Assembly: GCF_004295345.1 (NCBI RefSeq)
Contig: NZ_CP036200.1
Location: 62,001 to 126,000 of the forward strand
DNA length: 64,000 bases
Source of the DNA: Shewanella maritima
GTDB lineage: Bacteria > Pseudomonadota > Gammaproteobacteria > Enterobacterales > Shewanellaceae
Direction: 5' to 3'
Numbering within the stretch: the stretch's first letter is position 1; the number at the start of each line of letters is the position of its first letter. Under the pieces are notes generated by a model, which was not told the DNA's origin, searched no databases, and saw nothing but the letters and a program-made list of their open reading frames with translations. Positions 9,511 through 18,876 of the stretch are shown here, piece after piece. A program made the position numbers and the translations under genes.

Positions 9511-11799
9511 ATGAATAGCAACATGATGGTCACTAAACGTAGTGGCGAACGCGAAACTATTGATCTAGATAAAATCCACCGAGTGATCACTTGGGCGGCA
9601 AAAGGACTCAACAACGTCTCAGTATCAGAAGTGGAGTTACGTTCTCACTTACAATTCTTCGACGGCATTCCTACCGAAGCTATCCACGAAACCATTATTA
9701 AAGCAGCTGCAGACTTAATTTCTCCGGAATCACCTGATTACCAATTCCTTGCCGCTCGCTTAGCTATTTTCCATCTACGTAAAAAAGCATTCGGTCAGTT
9801 TGAGCCACCGAAGTTGTATGACCATGTGACTCAATTAGTTGAGATGGGAAAATATGACCAACATATTCTTGCCGATTACACCCGTGAAGAAATAGATACT
9901 TTAGATAGTTACATTGATCACTGGCGCGATATGAACTTCTCATACGCTGCGGTTAAACAACTTGAAGGTAAGTACCTGGTTCAAAACCGCGTGACCCAAG
10001 AAGTTTATGAAAGTGCTCAGTTCCTATACATGCTGGTGGCAGCTTGCCTGTTTGCAAAATACCCAGCTGAAACGCGCCTTAAGTATGTAAAAGATTTTTA
10101 CGACGCCACATCGACATTTAAGATCTCACTGCCTACGCCAATTATGGCTGGTGTGCGCACCCCTACTCGCCAATTTAGCTCATGTGTACTCATTGAATGT
10201 GATGACAGCCTGGATTCAATTAATGCAACAGCGTCATCAATCGTTAAGTATGTGAGTCAACGCGCTGGTATTGGTATTAACGCAGGTCGCATTCGTGCGC
10301 TTGGTAGCCCTATTCGTGGCGGCGAAGCATTCCATACAGGTTGCCTACCTTTTTATAAGTACTTCCAAACCGCAGTTAAGTCTTGCTCGCAAGGCGGCGT
10401 GCGCGGTGGTGCAGCAACGCTGTTCTACCCAATTTGGCACTTAGAAGTTGAGTCGTTACTTGTTCTTAAAAACAACCGTGGCGTTGATGATAACCGCGTA
10501 CGTCACCTTGACTATGGTGTGCAATTAAACAAGTTAATGTACCAACGCTTAATCCAAGGTAAAGACATTAGCTTGTTCAGCCCATCAGACGTACCTGGCC
10601 TTTATGATGCATTCTTTGCCGATCAAGCTAAGTTTGAAGAGCTTTACGTAAAATACGAAGCAGATGAGAGCATTCGTCGTAAGGTGCTAAAAGCAGTCGA
10701 TTTGTTCTCACTTATGATGCAAGAGCGTGCCTCTACAGGTCGTATCTACGTACAAAACGTTGACCACTGCAATACTCATAGCCCGTTTGACCCACAAGTT
10801 GCGCCAATTAAGCAATCGAACTTGTGTTTAGAAATTGCGCTGCCAACTAAGCCACTTAACAACATCGACGATCCAAATGGTGAAATTGCCCTTTGTACGT
10901 TATCTGCACTTAACCTAGGTGCAATTGAAAACTTAGATGAAATTGAAGTGCTAGCCGACCTTGCTGTGCGCGCGTTGGACAATCTACTTGATTACCAAGA
11001 CTACCCGATTAAATCGGCGCACCTTGGTTCAATGAATCGCCGCACCTTGGGTATAGGTGTTATTAACTTTGCAAACTATCTTGCTAAAAATGGTAAGCGT
11101 TACTCAGATGGCTCAGCCAATAACCTGACCCATAAAACGTTCGAGGCAATTCAGTTCTACTTATTAAAAGCGTCAATGAATCTGGCTAAAGAACAAGGTG
11201 CTTGCCCGCTATTTAACGAGACCACTTACGCTAAAGGTATTCTGCCTATCGATACCTACAAGCGCGCGCTTGATGAAATTTGTGATGAGCCATTGCATCT
11301 TGACTGGGAAACGCTGCGTAGTGAAATTCAAACTCATGGCCTACGTAATTCAACCTTGTCTGCACTTATGCCATCTGAGACTTCATCGCAAATTTCAAAC
11401 GCCACTAACGGTATTGAGCCACCACGCGGCTTAATTAGTGTTAAAGCGAGTAAAGACGGTCAGTTGAAACAAGTAGTGCCTGACTTTGAAACCTTAAAGC
11501 ATGATTACGAACTACTTTGGAACATGCCAAGCAATGAAGGTTACTTACAACTTGTTGGTTTAATGCAGAAGTTCGTTGACCAGGCAATTTCAGCTAACAC
11601 TAACTATGACCCTGCGCGTTTTGACGATCAAAAAGTACCAATGAAAGTGCTGCTAAAAGATTTGTTAACTGCGTACAAGTTAGGTGTGAAAACCCTTTAC
11701 TATCACAACACTCGTGACGGCGCGTCTGATCAACATGATGACATTACCTCTGTTGAGAAAGAAGACAACGATTGTGCCGGCGGTGCGTGCAAGATTTAA
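9511..11799 (+). CDS. nrdA: Class Ia ribonucleoside-diphosphate reductase, alpha subunit
   Basis: Large subunit of the aerobic ribonucleotide reductase, reducing NDPs to dNDPs. The 762-residue product keeps exact E. coli numbering for key residues. These are the redox Cys225 and Cys462, the thiyl-radical Cys439 in NLCLEI, and the radical-transfer pair Tyr730-Tyr731 in LYYHN. An ATP-cone domain for allosteric activity control occupies about residues 5-95. The C-terminal swinging-arm Cys pair is in DCAGGACKI. It starts a three-gene operon with nrdB and yfaE behind DnaA and NrdR sites. Confidence 0.98.
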   Translation: MNSNMMVTKRSGERETIDLDKIHRVITWAAKGLNNVSVSEVELRSHLQFFDGIPTEAIHETIIKAAADLISPESPDYQFLAARLAIFHLRKKAFGQFEPPKLYDHVTQLVEMGKYDQHILADYTREEIDTLDSYIDHWRDMNFSYAAVKQLEGKYLVQNRVTQEVYESAQFLYMLVAACLFAKYPAETRLKYVKDFYDATSTFKISLPTPIMAGVRTPTRQFSSCVLIECDDSLDSINATASSIVKYVSQRAGIGINAGRIRALGSPIRGGEAFHTGCLPFYKYFQTAVKSCSQGGVRGGAATLFYPIWHLEVESLLVLKNNRGVDDNRVRHLDYGVQLNKLMYQRLIQGKDISLFSPSDVPGLYDAFFADQAKFEELYVKYEADESIRRKVLKAVDLFSLMMQERASTGRIYVQNVDHCNTHSPFDPQVAPIKQSNLCLEIALPTKPLNNIDDPNGEIALCTLSALNLGAIENLDEIEVLADLAVRALDNLLDYQDYPIKSAHLGSMNRRTLGIGVINFANYLAKNGKRYSDGSANNLTHKTFEAIQFYLLKASMNLAKEQGACPLFNETTYAKGILPIDTYKRALDEICDEPLHLDWETLRSEIQTHGLRNSTLSALMPSETSSQISNATNGIEPPRGLISVKASKDGQLKQVVPDFETLKHDYELLWNMPSNEGYLQLVGLMQKFVDQAISANTNYDPARFDDQKVPMKVLLKDLLTAYKLGVKTLYYHNTRDGASDQHDDITSVEKEDNDCAGGACKI

Positions 11800-11818
11800 T
11801 AATAATTAATATGAAATC

Positions 11819-11841
11819 GCGGGGGCTGCCCCGCTTTTTTA
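11819..11841 (+). terminator. Terminator-like hairpin between nrdA and nrdB
   Basis: GCGGGG / CCCCGC with a GCTG loop is followed immediately by six T residues. It sits inside the 54-base nrdA-nrdB gap, ending just before the nrdB ribosome-binding site. It has full intrinsic-terminator form although the two genes must be co-expressed, so it probably acts as an attenuator or RNA-stability element. Confidence 0.8.
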
Positions 11842-11853
11842 GGAACGGAAATA

Positions 11854-12984
11854 ATGGCTTACTCTACTTTTTGTCAAACACCTAATGATCCAACTAACGA
11901 ACCAATGTTCTTTGGCCAGCCAGTGAACGTTGCACGCTACGATCAGCAAAAATATGAAGTATTTGAAAAACTCATTGAAAAGCAGCTGTCTTTTTTCTGG
12001 CGTCCAGAAGAAGTAGACGTTAGCCGTGACAAAATTGACTATGGTTCATTACCAGAGCATGAAAAGCACATTTTCATCTCAAACCTTAAGTATCAAACAC
12101 TGCTCGACTCGATTCAAGGCCGCTCGCCAAACGTCGCGTTTTTACCTTTAGTGTCGATCCCAGAGTTAGAAACCTGGATTGAAACCTGGTCATTCTCTGA
12201 GACAATTCACTCTCGCTCATATACGCACATCATTCGTAATATCGTCAATGACCCATCTGCTGTATTTGACGATATTGTACAGAACGAGCAAATTCTCAAG
12301 CGCGCTGGCGATATAGCGCATTTTTATGACCACTTGATTAAATTGACTCAAGTAAATGAGCTACATGGTGAAGGCACCCATGAGATCAACGGTGAAACCA
12401 TTACCGTTAATTCTCGCGAGCTTAAAAAAGCCCTGTATCTTTGTATGATGTCGGTTAACGCGCTAGAAGCGATTCGCTTCTATGTAAGCTTTGCCTGTTC
12501 GTTCGCTTTCGCTGAGCGCAAGCTTATGGAAGGTAATGCAAAAATCATTCGATTAATTGCTCGCGACGAAGCACTTCACCTCAATGGTACTCAGCATATC
12601 TTACAGCTAATGCAAGGCGGTAAAGATGACCCTGAGATGGCTGAAATTGCCAAAGAGTGTGAGCCTGAGGCATTTAATTTGTTCTTAGAGGCTGCTGAGC
12701 AAGAAAAAGAATGGGCAAAATACCTGTTTAAAGACGGCTCTATGATTGGCCTTAACGAGCAAATCCTTTGCCAGTACGTTGAGTACATCACTAACCAACG
12801 TATGAAGTCAGTTAACCTGATCCAGCCATACGAAGACAGAACTAATCCGCTTCCATGGATGAAGAACTGGTTAGAAAGTGATGCAGTACAGGTAGCACCT
12901 CAAGAAGTGGAAGTCTCTTCTTACCTTGTTGGGCAAATTGATGCCTCGGTAGATAGCGATGAGTTTGCTGACTTTGACCTATAA
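11854..12984 (+). CDS. nrdB: Class Ia ribonucleoside-diphosphate reductase, beta subunit
   Basis: Radical-generating small subunit carrying the diiron-tyrosyl cofactor. The 376-residue protein contains the ligand/radical block [15 protein letters not shown], with Glu116, His119 and the radical Tyr123 (E. coli numbers plus one). A second metal-ligand block is in the RDEALHL region. An AGGAACGG ribosome-binding site lies directly behind the intergenic hairpin. The last 26 bases overlap yfaE. Confidence 0.98.
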   Translation: MAYSTFCQTPNDPTNEPMFFGQPVNVARYDQQKYEVFEKLIEKQLSFFWRPEEVDVSRDKIDYGSLPEHEKHIFISNLKYQTLLDSIQGRSPNVAFLPLVSIPELETWIETWSFSETIHSRSYTHIIRNIVNDPSAVFDDIVQNEQILKRAGDIAHFYDHLIKLTQVNELHGEGTHEINGETITVNSRELKKALYLCMMSVNALEAIRFYVSFACSFAFAERKLMEGNAKIIRLIARDEALHLNGTQHILQLMQGGKDDPEMAEIAKECEPEAFNLFLEAAEQEKEWAKYLFKDGSMIGLNEQILCQYVEYITNQRMKSVNLIQPYEDRTNPLPWMKNWLESDAVQVAPQEVEVSSYLVGQIDASVDSDEFADFDL

Positions 12985-13315
12985 CAATCCATTTAAAAAA
13001 GCGCCGATTGTTAGCGTTAAAGGGCAGCCCGTACTGCTCTTTAACGACGACAAAACTACCCTGCTTGAAGCACTTGAATACAAAAAAATAAAAGTATTCT
13101 CTGAGTGTCGTAACGGGTATTGTGGCGCCTGTAAAACAAAAGTGTTAAGTGGTAGCGTGACTTACCACACGCCGCCACTTGTCGCGTTAGAAAAAGATGA
13201 ATGCCTGCCTTGCTGCTGTCGCCCAGATTCAAATTTAGACTTGGCTATCGAGCAAGACATCAGTACCCACCCAGGGGTGGTTGCGCTGGCTAGTAAGATA
13301 AAAGAACCAGCATAG
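12959..13315 (+). CDS. yfaE: 2Fe-2S ferredoxin for NrdB cofactor maintenance
   Basis: Plant-type ferredoxin thought to deliver electrons for assembly and repair of the NrdB diferric-tyrosyl cofactor. In the 118-residue frame Cys50, Cys55 and Cys58 form the C-x4-C-x2-C motif (CRNGYCGAC). The fourth ligand lies in the unusual CLPCCC cluster at 82-87. The ATG at 12959 lies inside nrdB, giving a 26-base overlap that suggests translational coupling. No clear ribosome-binding site is visible there and a slightly later TTG start is possible. The product is longer than E. coli YfaE. Confidence 0.93.
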   Translation: MSLLTLTYNNPFKKAPIVSVKGQPVLLFNDDKTTLLEALEYKKIKVFSECRNGYCGACKTKVLSGSVTYHTPPLVALEKDECLPCCCRPDSNLDLAIEQDISTHPGVVALASKIKEPA

Positions 13316-13357
13316 AGGCGAGTTAATACAATACTAGCCCTTGCGTTGATATACCTG

Positions 13358-14245
13358 TTAACGCCTAGTCTGCTTAAACATGGTTTCAAGCTCGGCAAAT
13401 AACCACTCTAGTACTTCGCCAACTCCTTTATCTCGGCGCTTAACCACACCAACCTCAATCAATAACGACTCAGGAATATGGTAAGTGTCTAGCTCTACCA
13501 AGCCGTGCTCGATATACCAATCTGAGCGAGCAACATGCTCAGGCACAAGCGCCCAACCGATACCACGCGTCACCATACCTGTAATGTAGTAATAACTATC
13601 CAGCATCCAGTAATTAGGTGATATTGGCTTACTCGCTTTGCCTTGCAGATCGCAAATCACTAACTGCCGGTGGTTAACCAACTCCGTTAAGCTCGGGCGT
13701 TTGGATTTAGCTAACGGGTGTTTTTCAGATACGATCAAGGTTTGGTAAAACCTATCAACCGAGTAGTACTCTAACTGCTCACTTAAATCATCGGCGCTGA
13801 AAATAATACCAATGTCCGCTTTGCCTTGTTCAACCCAGGCTGAAATGTCACTGCGAGTACCGTTAATAATCGTGAGCTTTAACAGAGGATAAACTTCAGC
13901 GAGCTGCATAAACATCAGCTCAAACGGGTCAATTAATACCGCTTCATCCATGGCAATCGTCAAAGAGATCTCAACTTCTTTGGTGACTGACATGGCGCGG
14001 GCTTCTAATCGCTGACATTGAGCCAGCACTGCGATTGCTTCGGCGTAAATTTGCTTACCGTCTTGCGTGAGCACCGGCAGTTTTGCGCTGCGATCAAACA
14101 AGGTTACACCGAGATCTAGCTCAAGATTGGCGATAGCACTACTGACTCTTGATTGCGCTTTACCCAGCTTTCTGGCGGCGGCAGAAAATGAGCCTGCTTC
14201 GACCGAGCAGACAAAAGCTTGCAGTTGATCCAGTGACCAGTTCAA
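13358..14245 (-). CDS. LysR-family transcriptional regulator
   Basis: The 295-residue protein has the N-terminal winged helix-turn-helix of LysR regulators. Residues 1-60 read LDQLQAF, then SFSAAARKLGKAQSRVS, with FDRS at the wing. A periplasmic-binding-like effector domain fills the rest. The start is TTG at 14245, supported by AAGGAGA six bases upstream. It is divergent from the MATE exporter at 14482, so it may control that gene, the usual LysR arrangement. The effector is unknown. Confidence 0.92.
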   Translation of the reverse strand: MNWSLDQLQAFVCSVEAGSFSAAARKLGKAQSRVSSAIANLELDLGVTLFDRSAKLPVLTQDGKQIYAEAIAVLAQCQRLEARAMSVTKEVEISLTIAMDEAVLIDPFELMFMQLAEVYPLLKLTIINGTRSDISAWVEQGKADIGIIFSADDLSEQLEYYSVDRFYQTLIVSEKHPLAKSKRPSLTELVNHRQLVICDLQGKASKPISPNYWMLDSYYYITGMVTRGIGWALVPEHVARSDWYIEHGLVELDTYHIPESLLIEVGVVKRRDKGVGEVLEWLFAELETMFKQTRR

Positions 14246-14481
14246 CGGTTTCTCCTTACGACAAGTCAGGTTTTACGTATAAACCGTTTGTTAAGAGTTA
14301 TCACCCGTAAATACAACGCATGTATACGCCAAACGGATAGAAGCTAACTTTGATATATACAATTTTCAGTCATAATCCACTCTCAATCAACAATAGTCAA
14401 TCAACACTTAACGTGCTTGTCGTTTCCCTAGTACGTGATAAATCGATAACGCGACAAGCTAATAATGACAACAGTAGCCCT

Positions 14482-15888
14482 ATGACACATACAACGACCA
14501 ACAGAACTGATGCGAACGCGAGTTCAGTACGCAAAACATTTTGGAAGTATGCCATTCCATCCATTGCCGCTATGGTGGTCAGCGGTCTATACCAAGTAAT
14601 CGATGGCATATTCGTCGGACATTTCATCGGTGCATCAGGGCTTGCCGGTATTAATCTTGCGTGGCCAATCATTAACATGGTCGTCGGTTTTGGCATGCTA
14701 ATCGGTATGGGCGGCGGCAGCTTATTGTCAATCAGCCGCGGTGAAGCAAATCAAACTAAATCAAAACAAGTCTTAGTTAACGCTCTGGTTTTATTGTTGT
14801 TGCTCTCTGGCCTAATTACCACAGTCATCGCGCTCTTCGGTACAGACTTGCTGCTGCTTCAGTCTGCAACAGATAACAGCCTTGCGATGGCGCAAGATTA
14901 CATGCAGATCTTCTGTTACGGCGCCTTATTCACTGCTGGCGCAACAGCGTTACCTTTAATGATCCGCAACGATGGCAATCCTAATTTCTCGACCTGGTTA
15001 CTGGTCGCAGGTGCAGGGTTAAACATCGTTTTGGATTACTTGTTGATCGGTCAGTTCGCGATGGGGCTTACAGGTGCAGCAATCGCGACGTTAATCGCTC
15101 AATTAACAATCTGTGTGATAGGTATCGGCTATTTCTTCAGCGGATATGCCAATACACGCCTAACAATTAGCAGCAAATTGATATCAAAACAGCAAATACA
15201 AGCCATTCTAAACGTGGGGCTTTCAAGCTTCTTCATGTTTATCTATTTCAGCTTTATTTTGTCAGTGCACAATCGCTTGTTACTAGAGTATGGCAATGAA
15301 GTCCATGTTGCTGCGTTTGCGGTCATTGGTTATGTTGGAACCTTGTTCTACCTACTGGCTGAGGGTATTTCTGGCGGTATGCAACCACCAGTTAGTTACT
15401 ATTTTGGTGCTAAACAATACAAAAATGTACGTGCTACCTTATTGTTGGCATTAAAGATTGCCGCAAGCATTGCAATCATTACTGTGGCAACCATTAATCT
15501 GGTGCCTGAGTTAGTAGTGAGTATGTTTGTTAGCAACGATGCAACCTTAGTTGCTGAAACAATAAACGGTATGCGCTTACATCTGCTTGCTTTACTGCTA
15601 GATGGAGTGATGTTTATTGCGACTATGTATTATGTTGCAATTAATAAAGGAGGGTTGGCGACCAAAATATCTGTCGCTAACATGGCGATTCAAATCCCTT
15701 TCTTACTGATTCTGCCGACAATTTGGGGAATAAACGGTATTTGGCTTGCTGTGCCTATTTCTAACCTAGCGCTTTGTACCTTATTGCTACCGACTTTTAT
15801 TAAAGAGTTACGTACGCTTAACGCAAAAGCGGATAAGGAAAGGTATGCATCAACTACAAACAATATCAACGAACTAGCGTCGGCGTAA
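14482..15888 (+). CDS. MATE-family multidrug exporter
   Basis: Inner-membrane cation-coupled antiporter of the MATE family, probably exporting drugs or toxic organic compounds. From ATG 14482 it has 468 residues with about 12 hydrophobic segments. The family-typical first helix region FWKYAIPSIAAM is followed by GIFVGHFIG and an NMVVGFGMLIGMGGGS stretch; a second bundle begins near FFMFIYFSFIL. It resembles the MepA/VmrA-like branch. Upstream in-frame codons extend to a TTG at 14350, but the added 44 residues are not MATE-like. Neither start has a good ribosome-binding site. It is divergent from a LysR regulator. Confidence 0.9.
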   Translation: MTHTTTNRTDANASSVRKTFWKYAIPSIAAMVVSGLYQVIDGIFVGHFIGASGLAGINLAWPIINMVVGFGMLIGMGGGSLLSISRGEANQTKSKQVLVNALVLLLLLSGLITTVIALFGTDLLLLQSATDNSLAMAQDYMQIFCYGALFTAGATALPLMIRNDGNPNFSTWLLVAGAGLNIVLDYLLIGQFAMGLTGAAIATLIAQLTICVIGIGYFFSGYANTRLTISSKLISKQQIQAILNVGLSSFFMFIYFSFILSVHNRLLLEYGNEVHVAAFAVIGYVGTLFYLLAEGISGGMQPPVSYYFGAKQYKNVRATLLLALKIAASIAIITVATINLVPELVVSMFVSNDATLVAETINGMRLHLLALLLDGVMFIATMYYVAINKGGLATKISVANMAIQIPFLLILPTIWGINGIWLAVPISNLALCTLLLPTFIKELRTLNAKADKERYASTTNNINELASA

Positions 15889-15897
15889 GGTTATCTA

Positions 15898-15938
15898 GCG
15901 CGTTTAGTTGAACGGCAAATACCAATCTAAACGCGCTT
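15898..15938. terminator. Inverted repeat between convergent genes
   Basis: A perfect 10-bp inverted repeat (GCGCGTTTAG / CTAAACGCGC) with a 19-base loop lies between the MATE and YCII-domain stop codons. There is little T tract on either side, so terminator function is only likely from position. Confidence 0.4.
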
Positions 15939-15940
15939 GC

Positions 15941-16465
15941 TTAAAACAACGTTTTGGCTACTTGCTTGTGCAGTTCATTAATCTCCATTAACGCCGCACT
16001 TCCATACCAAGGCACTAATTCCATGGATAAGCTACCAGCTTTAATTGCAGGGTCTGTTGCTGTTAGCGCCTTGGCCTCGGCCACCGTTTCGACATCGAAT
16101 ATATAAATACCGCGAAGTTCACCATCGCCAAAAAATGGCCCAGCTAGCACTAGCTTTCCCTCTTCAGCCAATCGACTGATATTGGCCATATGAGCAGCTT
16201 GGAGTTCATCGGCCTCATGTTTGGGTCTATCACGGCTTGGACCTTTACGTAAAAACGCCATCACGTATCGCTTCATACCATATTCGTCTGCGCCTACAGA
16301 CTTAGCTTTATGCTCAACATAATCTGGATTGGCCATCGCTTGTTGGCTTAGACAAACTGGCACTGTCAGTGCTGCAGCCAATAATGAAAAAGCGAGCTTT
16401 CTGGCGTGCATATTAAATAGATTAACACTGCAGTGTGGTTTACTAGAGCGAAATGCTAATTTCAT
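15941..16465 (-). CDS. Exported YCII-domain protein
   Basis: The 174-residue protein has an N-terminal signal peptide (hydrophobic core LAFSLLAAALTVPVC, probable cleavage after AMA near residue 45). A YCII/ferredoxin-like-fold domain follows (RYVMAFLRKGP, then LVLAGPFFGDGELRGIYIF). YCII proteins are usually small cytoplasmic enzymes or dimers of unclear role, so export is unusual. AAGGAA upstream supports ATG 16465; an internal ATG at 16411 would give a more ordinary signal peptide. No function can be assigned from context. Confidence 0.8.
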   Translation of the reverse strand: MKLAFRSSKPHCSVNLFNMHARKLAFSLLAAALTVPVCLSQQAMANPDYVEHKAKSVGADEYGMKRYVMAFLRKGPSRDRPKHEADELQAAHMANISRLAEEGKLVLAGPFFGDGELRGIYIFDVETVAEAKALTATDPAIKAGSLSMELVPWYGSAALMEINELHKQVAKTLF

Positions 16466-16578
16466 ATTCGTGCTTTCCTTGCTAAATCTAGGTTTTGATC
16501 TGAAACTAGAGCATTAAATATATGAGTTTAAATGTCAAAAACGGCTAAGATGCGCTTTTTAGTTAATGCCACTGAACA

Positions 16579-17835
16579 CTAGCTGGCGGGGTCAAAACTA
16601 CTCACCACGCGGTTTTTGCCGCGAGCTTTGGCAAGGTAGAGATACTTGTCAGTGGTATTAACCAACTCATCTATACGTGTTTGATTGAGCTCGGTGTCTA
16701 TCACGCTTACTCCAATACTGGTGGTTGCATTAAACTCCCCTAGCCTATGTTCAAACTGGCTGCGAGCAAATGCTTGGGTTATTGACAGTGCAAATTCACG
16801 CGCATGGGTTTCATCGATATCGGTCAGGAATACAATAAATTCTTCTCCGCCCCAACGTCCAACCGCACCTTGACTTGATAACAGCTTAAGTTGTTTCTTT
16901 AGAATCTTGGCAATGGATTGGATCACAACATCCCCGGTTTGATGACCGTAGCGATCGTTTATCAATTTAAAATCATCAATATCAATTAATAGACAAAACA
17001 ACTTACGTTGGCGATAAAATAATTTGCTTAGCCACTCGTTGATGGCACTACGGTTATAAAGATCGGTTAAGCCGTCGTGAGTGGCTTTGTAGGCGAGCGC
17101 TTTTTCATACTCAACCTTGTCGGTGCAATCTTCAATAACAACCTGAACCGCGCTTTCACCTTGCCATTCAATTACATTGTCATACACATTGAAAAATCGA
17201 CGTTTGCCATCAAAACAGATGTTCTCGACAACCTTACTTTTACCGATAAGTTTACCTTGTAAGATTTCGTCATACTTATCAGCCATTAACAGTCTATCTT
17301 CTGGCGGGATCACTTCAAGGATAGAGTCTAACGCCATCACCTGCTCAATAGACTCTGCGTGCATAGCATTAACCCATGCCTGGTTAAGCATTAATGGTTT
17401 GAATTGCCTGTGTACCATAATGCCTTGCCCTGAGTTCATGATCAGCTGACGGTATGCTTGCTCCTGCTCCCGAAGTTTATTTTGCGCTTCGACGACGATA
17501 GACAGATCGATTACGGTAACTTGCAGCGCGTCACGTCCTTGCCACTTGATAACATGATCAACCGAAAACACGGTAAACTCTCGGCCATGCCTATCAACAT
17601 TCTTAAAAGTATGCCCACGAGGAACAATCGTGCCCGCGATGGTGTCGTGATAATTTTGTACTGCTGCTTGATGATAGGTTTTAGGAATAAGATCTAAAAA
17701 TGACTCGATACTTTCGAGCAATTCAGCCGCAGAATCATAGCCGTAGATCTTGGCATAATTCTCATCAACGTTAACGACGTTTAAGTCTTGAATAATGACA
17801 ACACCATAGGTGGAGTCAATGTTAAAACCCGGCAT
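16579..17835 (-). CDS. PAS-PAS-GGDEF diguanylate cyclase
   Basis: Predicted cytoplasmic sensor enzyme making cyclic di-GMP from two GTP. Of 418 residues, about 1-112 and 130-240 are two PAS domains that look like an internal duplication, each ending in a similar block (VIKWQGRDALQV and VIEWQGESAVQV). The GGDEF domain covers about 245-412. Its active-site loop is GGEEF at 329-333, a functional variant, and DIDDFK lies near 285-290. There is no RxxD inhibitory site before GGEEF. No membrane segment was seen. The ligand of the PAS domains is unknown. The ribosome-binding site is weak. Confidence 0.92.
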   Translation of the reverse strand: MPGFNIDSTYGVVIIQDLNVVNVDENYAKIYGYDSAAELLESIESFLDLIPKTYHQAAVQNYHDTIAGTIVPRGHTFKNVDRHGREFTVFSVDHVIKWQGRDALQVTVIDLSIVVEAQNKLREQEQAYRQLIMNSGQGIMVHRQFKPLMLNQAWVNAMHAESIEQVMALDSILEVIPPEDRLLMADKYDEILQGKLIGKSKVVENICFDGKRRFFNVYDNVIEWQGESAVQVVIEDCTDKVEYEKALAYKATHDGLTDLYNRSAINEWLSKLFYRQRKLFCLLIDIDDFKLINDRYGHQTGDVVIQSIAKILKKQLKLLSSQGAVGRWGGEEFIVFLTDIDETHAREFALSITQAFARSQFEHRLGEFNATTSIGVSVIDTELNQTRIDELVNTTDKYLYLAKARGKNRVVSSFDPAS

Positions 17836-17951
17836 ATCGAGTAATTTTATCCTGAATTACAGTAACTAATGACAGTATAGACTCTAAATAATCTAAACTC
17901 AGGTTAAGTCAACACGAGGTGACATCACTGTCATTAATCAACCAATAAACA

Positions 17952-18614
17952 CTACCAAGGTAGCTGTTGGCCATTGGAGTGATAGAAAACACCTGTATTT
18001 TGCAGCGATAGCTGTGCAATCAAATTGGCGATACGCGTCGCTGCTACATCAGCGCTAATGTCACCGCGACCACCAACCATATCGGTTTGAACATAGCCTG
18101 GATGATATATTCCTACTGACACATTATTTAATCGTAAATCATGGCTTAACGATTTAGATGCAGCGTTCAGCGCGGCCTTGGACATACGATAACCATAGCG
18201 CCCACCTGAAGTGTTGTCTTCAATCGAGCCCATTCTAGAAGTGATCATCGCGACTTTTGCGCCGGATTTAAGCTGCGATTCCAATCGCTCTACGATTAAC
18301 AAAGGCGCCAAGGTATTGACTTCAAATTGCTGTTTTATGGTTTCAATATTCAGACTTCCAAGCTGTTCGTCGCGCAAAATACCTGCATTGCAAATCAAGA
18401 TATCTAGCTCAGCACCAGCTAGGCCTTGTGCAATAACATCTAATCCTTGGTCAGTTGTGACTTCTGCGCCAGTAATCACGTTAACGCCCAGACTCTCAAG
18501 CTCTGCGTTTGAGCTCCGGCATAACGCATATACCTTTGCACCTTGAGATTGATAATAGCGCGCAAATTCTAAGCCTATTCCTCTATTGGCTCCGGTAATC
18601 GCAACTGTTTGCAT
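17952..18614 (-). CDS. Short-chain dehydrogenase/reductase
   Basis: Classical SDR oxidoreductase of 220 residues using NAD(P)H. The nucleotide-binding TGANRGIG is at residues 8-15, CNAG at 74-77, and the catalytic Tyr142/Lys146 in YGYRMSK. The HPGYVQTDM segment follows. It resembles the C-factor/CsgA-like group of SDRs, whose substrates are mostly unknown. GAGGAAG lies 8 bases before the ATG. It appears monocistronic. Confidence 0.9.
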   Translation of the reverse strand: MQTVAITGANRGIGLEFARYYQSQGAKVYALCRSSNAELESLGVNVITGAEVTTDQGLDVIAQGLAGAELDILICNAGILRDEQLGSLNIETIKQQFEVNTLAPLLIVERLESQLKSGAKVAMITSRMGSIEDNTSGGRYGYRMSKAALNAASKSLSHDLRLNNVSVGIYHPGYVQTDMVGGRGDISADVAATRIANLIAQLSLQNTGVFYHSNGQQLPW

Positions 18615-18876
18615 CTATCGCTTCCTCATTTTTTAGTTGAGATTGTTTTCGACTATTAAACCAGCTTAATTAAGTGATTAATACTGGCAAATGTAATATT
18701 TACAACTCATTGAGAAGTATTACCTTATCTGTACAGAGCCCGGTTTAATCACAAAGTCACTACCAAAAAATAAGATCTAGTCCACAAACTATTTGTATTA
18801 TTATATTTAAAATCTAGTCAACCTTAGAATTACAAACAAGATTTACAACATAAATTGACGGACGAGAGACATAAAT

